Part shown: piece after piece, positions 34,969 to 42,050 of the stretch
Layout: each line of letters starts with the position of its first letter
Numbering within the stretch: position 1 is the first letter of the stretch
Source: a virus
IMG/VR virus record: IMGVR_UViG_3300011013_000028
Location: 1 to 42,773 of that record
Direction: 5' to 3' (one strand)
DNA: 42,773 nt
Translations under genes and position numbers: made by a program
Notes under the pieces: model-generated
Databases searched by the model: none
What the model was told of the DNA's origin: nothing
The model's input: only the letters and a program-made list of their open reading frames with translations

Positions 34969-37260
34969 CTAAAAGAATTTTTTCTTCTTTCTTAAGCCTT
35001 TATTAAAAAAGTCAGAATTACCAATATAAGTGTTTTTTGCTTTGGATTTTTCTCTTACTTCAATTTTTCTAGTCTCTTGTATAAAGTACATCACCATCAT
35101 AAAAGCCATGACCCTATCAAAGTTACCATCAGTATTATAAGCTGCTAACTCTTTAATAAGAGGCAAACATCTTATCTCATGCAAATTAAGCTTCTCTGAG
35201 CCCTCTTCGTCATTATAAGGCTCTAGGAGCCATGTTTTAATTAATTCTTCACCATAACGCTTTAAAGACTTATTCATGTGCATACCATAGTTCCTGTTAA
35301 CCCTAGTAGTTTGTAGAACGTCTTTAATGATCTCTGGTTGTTCTTGAAGCATATAAACACACTTCTTCTTCTCAAAGTAATCGTATATACCCTTTCTCTC
35401 ATTCTCATAAAGAAGTCTAGCATTATAATATTTCAATAACTTCCTAACCTCTTCGTAATATTTATTGGCTGTCTCTGGTCTACCTGTATACTCTGCTACC
35501 ACTTGTTTACTAAGCTTGTCGTAAACAATAGTCGAACCTAAGGAACCTGTACCTGCATCATCATGATCATAAGGGTCACAGCCTGCTATATATCTACCAT
35601 ACATTACATCCCCATACTCATCTTCATAAGGATGTTGGTATATAACTACTGCCCCTTCTACTCCACGTTTTCTATCTTCTTCTTTTAGAGGAAAGTGTTT
35701 AATAGGTCTTGCAGTAGGGTCTAGCTTCCATTCTACTTGGTCTGTATCAGGATTACCAACCAGCTTACCTATGTACTCTGCGTTAGCATACTTCTCATTA
35801 CCATCAACTTCAGCTTCACGTTCTTTTAATAAGGCTATAGGGAATATGTTACCCACTTTACTTAAGAACATCTCTGAAGGCACTAAAGGGTAGTTAAGCA
35901 TCTCAAGGTCAATAGCAGATGTATCTTTAGATCTCATCTTCTTCTCTCTGATCTTCTCCTTATAGGCTAATGCTCCTTCTATATCAGTATTACCATTCTC
36001 ATCCTTAAACTGGTTAAGTCCATATATAGCTGGTACAAACCATCCTGTTTTCCTTTGGTCATTCTCCCAAGGGTTATCAAAAGCTAAGAAATCAAACCCT
36101 TCTGGATCATAGAACATTACTTGTGATTCTACAATTTTTTCCATATTACCACCAGTACCTAGATACACGCAAGAACCAAACTGATTCTCACCCTCCATCA
36201 TACATGCTGTATTAGAACCATGAATAGTTAGGATATTAGGACATAACCCAACCTCTTCTACTACAATTACTGCATGACGACCACCAGCACCAGCTTCAGG
36301 ATTCTCTGTTGTAAAGGTAACATGTTTTAAATTGGACTTAGTACCCTCTTTAATCCATTGTCCCCCAACCTTTTTATCATACCAATGCTGCCATAGGTTT
36401 TTACCATTATTAGGCTTTAGGGAGCCTGTCATCTCCTTATAGAATGGAGAAGGGGTAAACTCTGAACTATCTCCCCAGGAACCTGGTATATTGTCAATAG
36501 CTTCTTTTACCTTTGCTAATAAATCTGAAGACTTAGAAGAGAGGGCTGCACCCACCAATAACTCATTCTTAGCTGGATTATTTATTGATTCTTGCGTGTA
36601 ATATCTTGCCCCATCAAACAATATTTCATATAGGATTATTCCAACTCCTACCATGAAACTTTTGCCAAACCCACGAGCCCCTAACATAAATAGGTTTGTA
36701 GCTTGGTTTTCCCATAAAGCCTGTCCATAAGGTTTAGAGTGTGTCTTTCGTAGATATTCCCTAGCTGTAATATAAGTTTTTACTTCACCTTTGGAATTAT
36801 AAGCTGACTTGTCTATAGTAACTGAATCATCTGTTTCTGCCTCTATAACACTTCTATGACAAGTAAATTCATCGTCATCTTCAAATCCAGAGAAACCCCT
36901 AGCTTCTGCCCAGTTATAAAAGAACTCCCACTCAATATCCCTTAGGAAGGGTCTCATTCTTTTCTTAGGGGCTGTCTTTGGTGCATCAGGTGGGTTGTGT
37001 AGGATTGTACCAAAGTTTACATAAAAGTAAAGGTTGGGAGTCATCCAACGCCAACCTTCTTTATGCTTTTTAACATGTGCACTAAAGTCTCTGTCTTCTA
37101 CCTCAATATCAGCTGCTGTAGAATCAAGTGACCAAAGCCCCTCTATACATCGTTGTTTATGCTTACGCCAATAGGCAACATAATCATTAGACTCTGGATG
37201 ATAGGACTTTACTTCCTTTATTAGGAAATTGTTTCTGTTATTTATTCTTATAAAACTCAT
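34969..37260 (-). CDS. terL: Terminase large subunit
   Basis: 763 residues. Walker A is GARGFGKS (residues 194-201) and the Walker B strand with acidic residues is AVIVVEEVG (330-338). The nuclease domain begins near GCDPYDHDD (560-568), with the first metal-binding aspartate at 562. The N-terminal ~180 residues are an extension seen in crAss-like terminases. It packages phage DNA into the prohead by ATP hydrolysis and cuts the concatemer. It starts directly after the upstream gene (1-nt overlap) and is expressed from the operon promoter at 40798. No small terminase gene is recognised. Confidence 0.93.
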   Translation of the reverse strand: MSFIRINNRNNFLIKEVKSYHPESNDYVAYWRKHKQRCIEGLWSLDSTAADIEVEDRDFSAHVKKHKEGWRWMTPNLYFYVNFGTILHNPPDAPKTAPKKRMRPFLRDIEWEFFYNWAEARGFSGFEDDDEFTCHRSVIEAETDDSVTIDKSAYNSKGEVKTYITAREYLRKTHSKPYGQALWENQATNLFMLGARGFGKSFMVGVGIILYEILFDGARYYTQESINNPAKNELLVGAALSSKSSDLLAKVKEAIDNIPGSWGDSSEFTPSPFYKEMTGSLKPNNGKNLWQHWYDKKVGGQWIKEGTKSNLKHVTFTTENPEAGAGGRHAVIVVEEVGLCPNILTIHGSNTACMMEGENQFGSCVYLGTGGNMEKIVESQVMFYDPEGFDFLAFDNPWENDQRKTGWFVPAIYGLNQFKDENGNTDIEGALAYKEKIREKKMRSKDTSAIDLEMLNYPLVPSEMFLSKVGNIFPIALLKEREAEVDGNEKYANAEYIGKLVGNPDTDQVEWKLDPTARPIKHFPLKEEDRKRGVEGAVVIYQHPYEDEYGDVMYGRYIAGCDPYDHDDAGTGSLGSTIVYDKLSKQVVAEYTGRPETANKYYEEVRKLLKYYNARLLYENERKGIYDYFEKKKCVYMLQEQPEIIKDVLQTTRVNRNYGMHMNKSLKRYGEELIKTWLLEPYNDEEGSEKLNLHEIRCLPLIKELAAYNTDGNFDRVMAFMMVMYFIQETRKIEVREKSKAKNTYIGNSDFFNKGLRKKKKFF

Positions 37261-37607
37261 TAAGCTCTTGTAGGAGTGTCTTTGCTTATTTCTTGATTAT
37301 AATTTATAGAAACTAATGATCTACCAATAACTTTATTAGATCCTCCATCTGCTGCAAATAAATGCTCTATAATTTTTACTCCAGGAACAAAGGTAATTGC
37401 TTCTGCTACATTATCATATTGTTGTGTTGTTACTTGTACTACACAACCTACACCAGGAATTTCCATTGCTTTAGTAGATTTCATCCACTCTTCTCTCTTT
37501 GAAGAAGCTTTACTAATTAATTTAAAAGTATCTCCATTGCCCCAAAATTCAATATCTTTAACTTGTTTTGTTGCTCCTTTTGTATCTGTATTATTTAATG
37601 TTTTCAT
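37260..37607 (-). CDS. Hypothetical protein upstream of terminase
   Basis: 115 residues, no family recognised. A beta-rich domain covers residues ~20-100 (DIEFWGNGDTFKLISKASS, GVGCVVQVTTQQYDNVAEA), with one cysteine and no membrane segment. It is short, non-acidic and overlaps the terminase start by 1 nt. A DNA-packaging accessory role is possible from position, but there is no small-terminase-like HTH. Confidence 0.58.
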   Translation of the reverse strand: MKTLNNTDTKGATKQVKDIEFWGNGDTFKLISKASSKREEWMKSTKAMEIPGVGCVVQVTTQQYDNVAEAITFVPGVKIIEHLFAADGGSNKVIGRSLVSINYNQEISKDTPTRA

Positions 37608-37611
37608 ATTC

Positions 37612-37872
37612 TTATGCTTTTACTTCTACTCCTGCTTCGTTAATAGAATCTAAACTTACTTTAATTTTTTCAAATATAATCTCATCATACTCTAAAGTAT
37701 AATCTGTACCTCCTATGATAAGAATCATTGTTAATTCATCACTCTCTTCAATTAAGTACATTCCTTGTACTGCGTCTTCTGTAAAATAGAAGTCAGTATA
37801 CTGTCTTTGATCTTCTAAGTTGAACATTTCTTCAACAGATCCTTCAATAGTAAATTTTAATTTCCCTACCAT
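37612..37872 (-). CDS. Small acidic beta protein
   Basis: 86 residues, strongly acidic, with strands suggested by KLKFTIEGSVEEMF and LTMILIIGGTDYTLEYD. No cysteine, no membrane segment. It shares 1 nt with the upstream gene's stop (37872) and ends 4 nt before the next gene. Family and role unknown. Confidence 0.58.
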   Translation of the reverse strand: MVGKLKFTIEGSVEEMFNLEDQRQYTDFYFTEDAVQGMYLIEESDELTMILIIGGTDYTLEYDEIIFEKIKVSLDSINEAGVEVKA

Positions 37873-38408
37873 TATATAATTTTTTTCTCTGAAAGAGATT
37901 CTTTTCTATTACCTTTAGTCTTACCCTCTACTTCTTCTGCTGAGATCTTAGCTAATATCATCTCATACTGATCATACATAGCTGGATGATTAGTTATTAA
38001 TGTATCAAACTTCTTAGCTTCTTCTAAGGTTAGTTCTTTGTAATCTATAGATAATAAGTATCTCTCTCTTTCTTCTAGTTTTAAATTCCAAGTATCCAAG
38101 GTTCTTTCAGCTTGAGTCATATTAAGCTTCTTATAAATCTTAATAGGTTCTTCTAATTCTTTCCAGTCAAAACCTTTGATAGTTATTATATCACTTTCTA
38201 TAACTTTCTTCTTCTCAGCTGCTTTATATTTATATAACCTTGAGTCTGGATCAATATAAAAGGCTACAGCCCACATCTTTTGTGAGCTGCCTCTTTTGCC
38301 TTTAGTTTTGTCTGAGTCGTATAAAGTTTTAAAAGGTTCAAACGCAGTTAACTGGGGATCTAAGTCCCAATAATTTGCATCCTTACTATAGTTCTTTATT
38401 ACACTCAT
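37872..38408 (-). CDS. Hypothetical protein of the packaging cluster
   Basis: 178 residues, helical and charged. Long helices (YKYKAAEKKKVIESDI, LEERERYLLSIDYKELT) make up most of it; an N-terminal tract (NYSKDANYWDLDPQLTAFEP) precedes them. The C-terminus is lysine-rich. No known family is recognised, though such proteins recur upstream of terminase in Bacteroidota phages. A terminase partner is possible; no HTH or nuclease motif supports it. Confidence 0.58.
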   Translation of the reverse strand: MSVIKNYSKDANYWDLDPQLTAFEPFKTLYDSDKTKGKRGSSQKMWAVAFYIDPDSRLYKYKAAEKKKVIESDIITIKGFDWKELEEPIKIYKKLNMTQAERTLDTWNLKLEERERYLLSIDYKELTLEEAKKFDTLITNHPAMYDQYEMILAKISAEEVEGKTKGNRKESLSEKKII

Positions 38409-38410
38409 AT

Positions 38411-38707
38411 TTACACTTGTTCAATATATTCTTGAAATTCTGCTAACTCTAAATTCTTAATAGTCCAAGCCATGTTCCCTGCTTTTGCTCTAATAAGTTT
38501 CATGTCAGCGTCTTCAAATTCAAAGGGTTTCTTTTTCTTAGTATTTTCAATTACCTCTTCAATCTTACAAGTCTGCATAATCAAGTTTTTATCCCAACCC
38601 TCTTTAGGAGTTGCATTTATACAGATCTTAATTAGATCGCCATAATCTACAAAGTCATCTTCTGAATCTTTTGTGATTGTAGTTATCTTGTTCTCTACTG
38701 TTACCAT
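38411..38707 (-). CDS. Small hypothetical protein
   Basis: 98 residues. Begins with a T/E/D-rich strand region (VENKITTITKDSEDDF), then a helix with MQTCKIEEVIENTKKKK and a C-terminal WTIKNLELAEFQEY segment. It has a cysteine pair (CINATP, CKIEEV) but no clear metal site. Shares 1 nt with the GroES-like gene's stop (38707). Unrecognised. Confidence 0.55.
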   Translation of the reverse strand: MVTVENKITTITKDSEDDFVDYGDLIKICINATPKEGWDKNLIMQTCKIEEVIENTKKKKPFEFEDADMKLIRAKAGNMAWTIKNLELAEFQEYIEQV

Positions 38708-39015
38708 TACGCTTTAACTGCTTCTTTAGTTTCTTCTTTTTCTACTACACAAAACACACCATACTCTGTAAGTCCACCATAACGTATACCTTCATAATTA
38801 ATGATAGCTACTGAAGGCACAGCTAAGATAACCTCATCGCCTTCCTTAACTTTAGTCACCTCTTCTCCTGTAGACACTACTTTAACAATGTGTAATTTTC
38901 CTTCTTCCTCTTCTAACATTTCAGGTGATTTAATAATCCCTGCTGCTGTCTTATCGTCAATCTCTGGTAATAATACTAAAATGTTATTACCAATACATCT
39001 TAAATCTTTTGTCAT
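38707..39015 (-). CDS. GroES-like co-chaperonin (Cpn10-like)
   Basis: 102 residues, the usual Cpn10 length. GNNILVLLPEIDDKTAAGII fits the first beta strand and mobile loop region, followed by VVSTGEEVTKVKEGDEVIL and a C-terminal YGGLTEYGVFCVVE, the signature order of the GroES beta-barrel. Like T4 gp31, it would cap the host GroEL chamber and help fold a phage protein, most likely the capsid or another large virion protein. It overlaps the next upstream gene by 4 nt. Phage-encoded Cpn10 with divergent loop is a confident call by motif order. Confidence 0.8.
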   Translation of the reverse strand: MTKDLRCIGNNILVLLPEIDDKTAAGIIKSPEMLEEEEGKLHIVKVVSTGEEVTKVKEGDEVILAVPSVAIINYEGIRYGGLTEYGVFCVVEKEETKEAVKA

Positions 39016-39296
39016 TTTGTTCTAATTTTAAATCCTGCTCTTGTTAATTCGTCTTCTTCTTTTAATTCTACTATCTCCTTATAAGGATGCTTTAAAAGTA
39101 TATTACCTCTTTCTGCGTGATAAATAAAACATCTACTTTTATAAGGATTTCCATTTCTGTTTAAAGCTTCTGTAACTGATACTATACTGTCTACATAAAA
39201 GGAGTCTCTGATAACAGCGTCTCTCTTTAAGAGAATGTCATTACCATCCTCATCCTCATCGTATACATCTACTAGTTGCTTGAATTCTCTAAACAT
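39012..39296 (-). CDS. Small conserved phage-type protein
   Basis: 94 residues, alpha/beta mix, acidic middle (DVYDEDEDGNDILL). The segment SVTEALNRNGNPYKSRCFIY and the C-terminal TRAGFKIRTK end it. No family is named. Overlaps neighbours by 4 and 8 nt, indicating tight coupling to the co-chaperonin and IHF-like genes. Confidence 0.57.
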   Translation of the reverse strand: MFREFKQLVDVYDEDEDGNDILLKRDAVIRDSFYVDSIVSVTEALNRNGNPYKSRCFIYHAERGNILLKHPYKEIVELKEEDELTRAGFKIRTK

Positions 39297-39507
39297 TTTT
39301 CTTCTTTTCTCTTTGTGCTAATCTTTTCTTTGATGGTATAAATTTACCTAAATACCTTATTCTAAAATTTTCAAAGTCTCCACTCTCAATTGTATCTCTT
39401 AAGAATTTAAATTGATGCATTATCACCAATTCGACCTTCCATTTAGGGATACCCTTTTCTTCTGATATCTTATCTATTATCTTCTTTATATTCTTGTCCA
39501 TTCGCAT
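39289..39507 (-). CDS. HU/IHF-like DNA-binding protein
   Basis: 72 residues from the first ATG at 39507 (70 from the ATG at 39501; an earlier TTG start would overlap the winged-helix gene further). A helix (KKIIDKISEEKGIPKWKVEL) is followed by a region IESGDFENFRIRYLGKFIP, matching the G-x-x-V-x-L-x-x-x-G-x-F strand of HU/IHF family proteins, and a basic tail (KKRLAQREKKKNV). It may compact or bend phage DNA, or act in packaging or transcription. Overlaps the upstream gene by ~38 nt. The match is by motif spacing only. Confidence 0.66.
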   Translation of the reverse strand: MRMDKNIKKIIDKISEEKGIPKWKVELVIMHQFKFLRDTIESGDFENFRIRYLGKFIPSKKRLAQREKKKNV

Positions 39508-39862
39508 CAAAGTATTTTCCTTGGCTATTTTCAAAAATTAAACTATACTTGATATCAAAATCATTGAAATGCAGGTTACTAGTTATGAGTGGATTTAACT
39601 GCCCATTCATAAAGACTTGCTTATCCCTAAGTTGTTTGAGGTGATTATTGAATGAAGGCTCTGACATACCTATACGCTCTCTGATTATTTTCTTCTGACC
39701 AGAGTTCATAAGATCCTCTTGAGCTCCACCTAATCTAATATGCAATTTTAGATATTCTACTAGTAATTCCTTCTCTCTCTTTTTTAATTTTAAAATAGGA
39801 TTAAGCAATTCTACATATACACCATACACACTCTCAGAGTGTACTTTAATAGGTACATTCAT
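39470..39862 (-). CDS. Winged-helix-like DNA-binding protein candidate
   Basis: 130 residues from ATG 39862 (a TTG start ten codons upstream would overlap the preceding gene and is unlikely). The helical block LLVEYLKLHIRLGGAQEDL precedes RERIGMSEPSFNNHLKQLR, which has the helix-turn-helix pattern of phage replication-initiator or regulator winged helices. A final beta hairpin (DIKYSLIFENSQGKYFDA) would be the wing. It may act as a regulator or initiator. It overlaps the upstream stop by 1 nt and the IHF-like gene at its 3' end. Confidence 0.6.
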   Translation of the reverse strand: MNVPIKVHSESVYGVYVELLNPILKLKKREKELLVEYLKLHIRLGGAQEDLMNSGQKKIIRERIGMSEPSFNNHLKQLRDKQVFMNGQLNPLITSNLHFNDFDIKYSLIFENSQGKYFDANGQEYKEDNR

Positions 39863-40065
39863 TATTTCTTTATAATTTTTGTTGCTCTCCAATATTCTTC
39901 CACATTCTCTCTCTCCAATGTTATTTCAAACCCAAACTTATTATAATCAAAACTAGTCTGATTTGCACCAAATCGTTCTAAATCCTTAGCTAGGTACTCC
40001 ATTAAAGGGTTTAATTCATTATAGTTTTTAACACCTTCAACATCATCTAAATCTACTAATATCAT
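39862..40065 (-). CDS. Small acidic hypothetical protein
   Basis: 67 residues. Begins MILVDLDDVEG, contains GANQTSFDYNKFGFEITLERE and ends WRATKIIKK. Mixed alpha/beta, no family. Its stop overlaps the next gene's ATG by 1 nt and its start overlaps the upstream stop by 1 nt, so it is translationally coupled on both sides. Confidence 0.55.
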   Translation of the reverse strand: MILVDLDDVEGVKNYNELNPLMEYLAKDLERFGANQTSFDYNKFGFEITLERENVEEYWRATKIIKK

Positions 40066-40262
40066 CAGTTCAATAGGTTTTTAGGGATTAATTTAGCTCT
40101 AACCAACTGCCAATACCCTTCATCAGTCTTCTGAAATACGAACCTGTAATCATCAACTACAGTTTCTACATTAGGCATACCTATATCTAAAGCACCTTCT
40201 GCATCCTTCTGAATAATCTTCTGAACAGCTATAGCATATTTGTCTATAAAGCTTTTAATCAT
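40065..40262 (-). CDS. Small hypothetical protein
   Basis: 65 residues. An N-terminal helix (YAIAVQKIIQKDAEGALD) is followed by strands (ETVVDDYRFVFQKTDEGYWQ). No cysteine or membrane segment; unrecognised. Overlaps neighbours by 1 nt each. Confidence 0.55.
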   Translation of the reverse strand: MIKSFIDKYAIAVQKIIQKDAEGALDIGMPNVETVVDDYRFVFQKTDEGYWQLVRAKLIPKNLLN

Positions 40263-40570
40263 TACTCCTTTAGGTTTGTTTTAACTTTTTCTACTGATTT
40301 CCAATACTCTCTTGCAATATCTTCTGCAGTATCTTCATTTACTCTTACCCAGTGTAGCTTATGTTCATCTTCAGTATCTAAACCTTCTGGCATAACATAT
40401 GTACCTGGAGGAGCTTTTACTTCTACTAAGTTCTCAACAATAGGATCTTTATACAATTCCATATGAGGTGTAATAGGATAAAACATCCCCCCCATATAAA
40501 TGTATTCTAAGTTACTATCATTAGGGTCTACGTAGAGCACTCCTTCTTCGAATTCTTTATTCACCATCAT
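40262..40570 (-). CDS. Small acidic hypothetical protein
   Basis: 102 residues (101 if the second ATG at 40567 is used). Acidic, with a beta region (EEGVLYVDPNDSNLEYIYM) and a C-terminal helix (EDIAREYWKSVEKVK). Not recognised. Overlaps the upstream gene by 14 nt. Confidence 0.56.
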   Translation of the reverse strand: MMVNKEFEEGVLYVDPNDSNLEYIYMGGMFYPITPHMELYKDPIVENLVEVKAPPGTYVMPEGLDTEDEHKLHWVRVNEDTAEDIAREYWKSVEKVKTNLKE

Positions 40571-40793
40571 TTAATGCTTTAGTTAGTTCTGCAGCAAGCG
40601 CTTCTCCAGCTATTTGCTTTCCAATTTGGATTCCTATCTCTACTAATTCTGATAAATCTCTGTCTAATGTTAGATCTTCTGGAAAATCTATATTTGAATG
40701 ATTAGGCCACTCCCCTATAACTTCTCCATTATATTTAATGGCAACCATACCATACCCATCATCTACATTACTATAGTCATATTCTAAATTCAT
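40557..40793 (-). CDS. Small acidic protein, nearly leaderless first gene of the terminase operon
   Basis: 78 residues from ATG 40793 (MNLEYDYSNVDDGYGMVA). A longer reading from TTG at 40808 would run back through the -7 box, so the ATG is preferred. The -7 box of the promoter at 40798-40828 ends only 4 nt before the ATG. It is acidic with a C-terminal helix (GIQIGKQIAGEALAAELTKA) and is not recognised. It opens the run of coupled genes leading to terminase. Confidence 0.62.
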   Translation of the reverse strand: MNLEYDYSNVDDGYGMVAIKYNGEVIGEWPNHSNIDFPEDLTLDRDLSELVEIGIQIGKQIAGEALAAELTKALNDGE

Positions 40794-40797
40794 GATA

Positions 40798-40828
40798 CAA
40801 AGGTACAAAAAATATTTGACATATGCAA
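40798..40828 (-). promoter_or_regulatory. Bacteroidota-type promoter before the terminase operon
   Basis: Minus strand: TTG (40826-40828), 20 nt, then TACCTTTG (40798-40805). Four nt separate the -7 box from the ATG at 40793, predicting an almost leaderless mRNA. The spacer starts CATATGTCAAATATTTT, sharing the TTGSATATGTCAA block with the promoter at 41347-41378. No other promoter is seen until 34906. Confidence 0.72.
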
Positions 40829-40879
40829 GTTTTTTAGTAACTTTTTTTATAATAAATTAAAATATTATTAGTATATGCA

Positions 40880-40905
40880 AAAAAGAAGGGAAACTAATCC
40901 CATTC
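40880..40905 (-). terminator. Weak terminator candidate overlapping a stop codon
   Basis: On the minus strand GGGATTAGTTTCCC forms a short 4-bp stem across the TAG stop at 40894-40896, followed by TTCTTTTTTGC. The stem is weak but the U-run is good. It lies just before the promoter at 40798-40828 and would separate the upstream small gene from the terminase operon. Confidence 0.4.
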
Positions 40906-41085
40906 TTCATTATCCTCCCATGCAGCCATTACATCTACATCGAAGCCTAAGTCCTCTATAAAGCATCTGAGGCCTTCTGGAGTGGCATCAAAGTCATCTA
41001 TGTGACCTTCATAAAGACATTCATCTTCTCCACCTCTCTCTTTAAGTATGGCGTAGCTATCACCACTTACTAATATTCTAATCAT
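40894..41085 (-). CDS. Small acidic hypothetical protein behind a structured leader
   Basis: 63 residues from ATG 41085 (MIRILVSGDSYAILKERGG); a TTG start 24 nt upstream lies in the hairpin and is not favoured. Acidic with many D and E, including DFDATPEGLRCFIEDLGF and AWEDNEEWD at the end. No family recognised. It is the only gene between the leader at about 41101-41343 and the weak terminator, so the leader may regulate it. The small acidic composition would fit an inhibitor or DNA mimic, which is a guess only. Confidence 0.6.
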   Translation of the reverse strand: MIRILVSGDSYAILKERGGEDECLYEGHIDDFDATPEGLRCFIEDLGFDVDVMAAWEDNEEWD

Positions 41086-41100
41086 TTGTTTATTATTTAT

Positions 41101-41343
41101 GGAGAGCAATATCCTCTCCCTGTTTTTTTGCTCTTATTCTTCACCAAAAGACTGCTGTAAGTTTCATACACCAGTAAACTAACCATAACCTATTTTAGTT
41201 TATTTGTTCTATCCTCTTAAAAGAGGTTTTACCTGATCCAACAATCTTCCAACTTTTATTAGGTGATTGAAGTTTTGGAATGCCCCTAGACTAATTTGCT
41301 TTAACAGTGTCTAAGGGACTAACTTCCTCAAGTAATTAAACAT
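41101..41343 (-). ncRNA. Hairpin-rich leader or ncRNA candidate
   Basis: About 245 nt without a good gene. From 5' to 3' on the minus strand: a 9-bp stem (41309-41317 with 41283-41291, one G-U pair only on this strand), a stem CCAA-AACTT/AAGTTGG with a 2-nt bulge (41270-41278 with 41249-41255), CCTCTT/AAGAGG (41221-41226 with 41213-41218), an 8-bp TAAACTAA/TTAGTTTA stem (41195-41202 with 41175-41182), and GGAGAG/CTCTCC (41114-41119 with 41101-41106) 15 nt before the ATG at 41085. A promoter at 41347-41378 would start it near 41343. It may be a 5' regulatory leader or a small RNA. No known RNA family is recognised. Confidence 0.45.
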
Positions 41344-41346
41344 ATA

Positions 41347-41378
41347 CAAAGATAATGAAAATAATTGACATATCCAAA
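41347..41378 (-). promoter_or_regulatory. Bacteroidota-type promoter of the structured leader
   Basis: Minus strand: TTTG (41375-41378), 20 nt, then TATCTTTG (41347-41354). The spacer shares GATATGTCAATTATTTT-like sequence with the promoters at 40798 and 42273. A 15-bp perfect palindrome (41373-41387) covers the -33 element. Confidence 0.7.
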
Positions 41379-41387
41379 TTATTTGGA
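41373..41387. promoter_or_regulatory. Palindromic operator candidate over the -33 box
   Basis: TCCAAATTATTTGGA is a perfect 7-bp inverted repeat around one base. It includes the -33 TTTG of the promoter at 41347-41378 and lies 7 nt before the stop of the upstream gene. Placement over a promoter element suggests repressor or activator binding; it could instead act as a hairpin with the nearby T-run on the plus strand. Confidence 0.45.
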
Positions 41388-41394
41388 CACTTTT

Positions 41395-41655
41395 TTAACA
41401 ATCAATACCATTTCTTATTAATAGTTGTTCTAATTCATTAGCATTATTAACAATTGTAACTAGTCTAAAGTCATATATTGTTCTACCCTTACCATACACT
41501 ACAGCAACTTTTCTAGTCATTGTATCATAAGTTAAAGTGTATTGCTTGTTAATATAAGTTTGTTCTGTTGACAATTCCCTAACTAAAGTGAATCCTAATG
41601 CTTGGAACTCTGCTGAGGTTATTACTGCTATTGCTGTTGTACTTGTAGTTGACAT
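41395..41655 (-). CDS. Small hypothetical protein
   Basis: 86 residues. S/T-rich start (STTSTTAIAVITSAEF), strands (YTLTYDTMTRKVAVVYGKG) and a helix at the end with a final cysteine. No family. It begins 2 nt after the upstream stop in an A/T-rich context. Unrecognised. Confidence 0.56.
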   Translation of the reverse strand: MSTTSTTAIAVITSAEFQALGFTLVRELSTEQTYINKQYTLTYDTMTRKVAVVYGKGRTIYDFRLVTIVNNANELEQLLIRNGIDC

Positions 41656-41657
41656 AT

Positions 41658-41879
41658 TTATTTCTTTTCTAAGTGTAGAGTATAAGCATCTACTGCTGCA
41701 AACATAGTTCCTGCTGGAGATTTACCTCCTCTAGTAATCATACCATTAACTACTTCAGTAATTTTATACTCATCTAAATTAATACCTTTCTTATTTGCAA
41801 TATCTATTTCACATTGATACCAATCCTCATTGTATTTATCAGTTGTTGCCATATTGCCTGTTATTCTAATTGTTTCCAT
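41658..41879 (-). CDS. Small hypothetical protein
   Basis: 73 residues, mixed alpha/beta (TIRITGNMATTDKYNEDWYQ to VDAYTLHLEKK). One cysteine, no membrane segment. Next gene upstream ends exactly one base before its start, so the pair is coupled. Not recognised. Confidence 0.56.
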   Translation of the reverse strand: METIRITGNMATTDKYNEDWYQCEIDIANKKGINLDEYKITEVVNGMITRGGKSPAGTMFAAVDAYTLHLEKK

Positions 41880-42050
41880 TTAGTCTTCTTTAAATTTCAT
41901 TCTATACACCCAATGACCATCTTTTGTCATAGTAGGCTCTTCATTTGGATCTAAGAAACCTGCCTTATGAATTTTACCATCCATCTCTATTTCTATAAAG
42001 TATTCATCATCATAGAATTCTTCTACTTCCTTTTTCTTATTCTTTCCCAT
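41880..42050 (-). CDS. Short hypothetical protein
   Basis: 56 residues from ATG 42050, too short to be obvious but open, with phage-like codon use. The N-terminus is lysine/glutamate-rich (MGKNKKKEVEEFYDDEYF), the rest FIEIEMDGKIHKAGFLDPN and a basic end (HWVYRMKFKED). It overlaps the preceding gene by 14 nt and abuts the next. Not recognised. Confidence 0.55.
   Translation of the reverse strand: MGKNKKKEVEEFYDDEYFIEIEMDGKIHKAGFLDPNEEPTMTKDGHWVYRMKFKED

Noticed and set aside
40794-40808. Longer version of the 40557 gene starting from TTG at 40808
   Set aside because: It would run through the -7 promoter box; the ATG at 40793 is the sensible start.
41097-41186. A 29-codon ORF (MVSLLVYETYSSLLVKNKSK start) within the structured leader
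   Set aside because: It is short, overlaps the hairpins and the terminator-shaped stem, and could arise by chance; a leader peptide cannot be excluded but is unsupported.
41101-41343. tRNA or group I intron in the leader region
   Set aside because: No cloverleaf, T-loop GTTC motif or intron core elements could be recognised on either strand.
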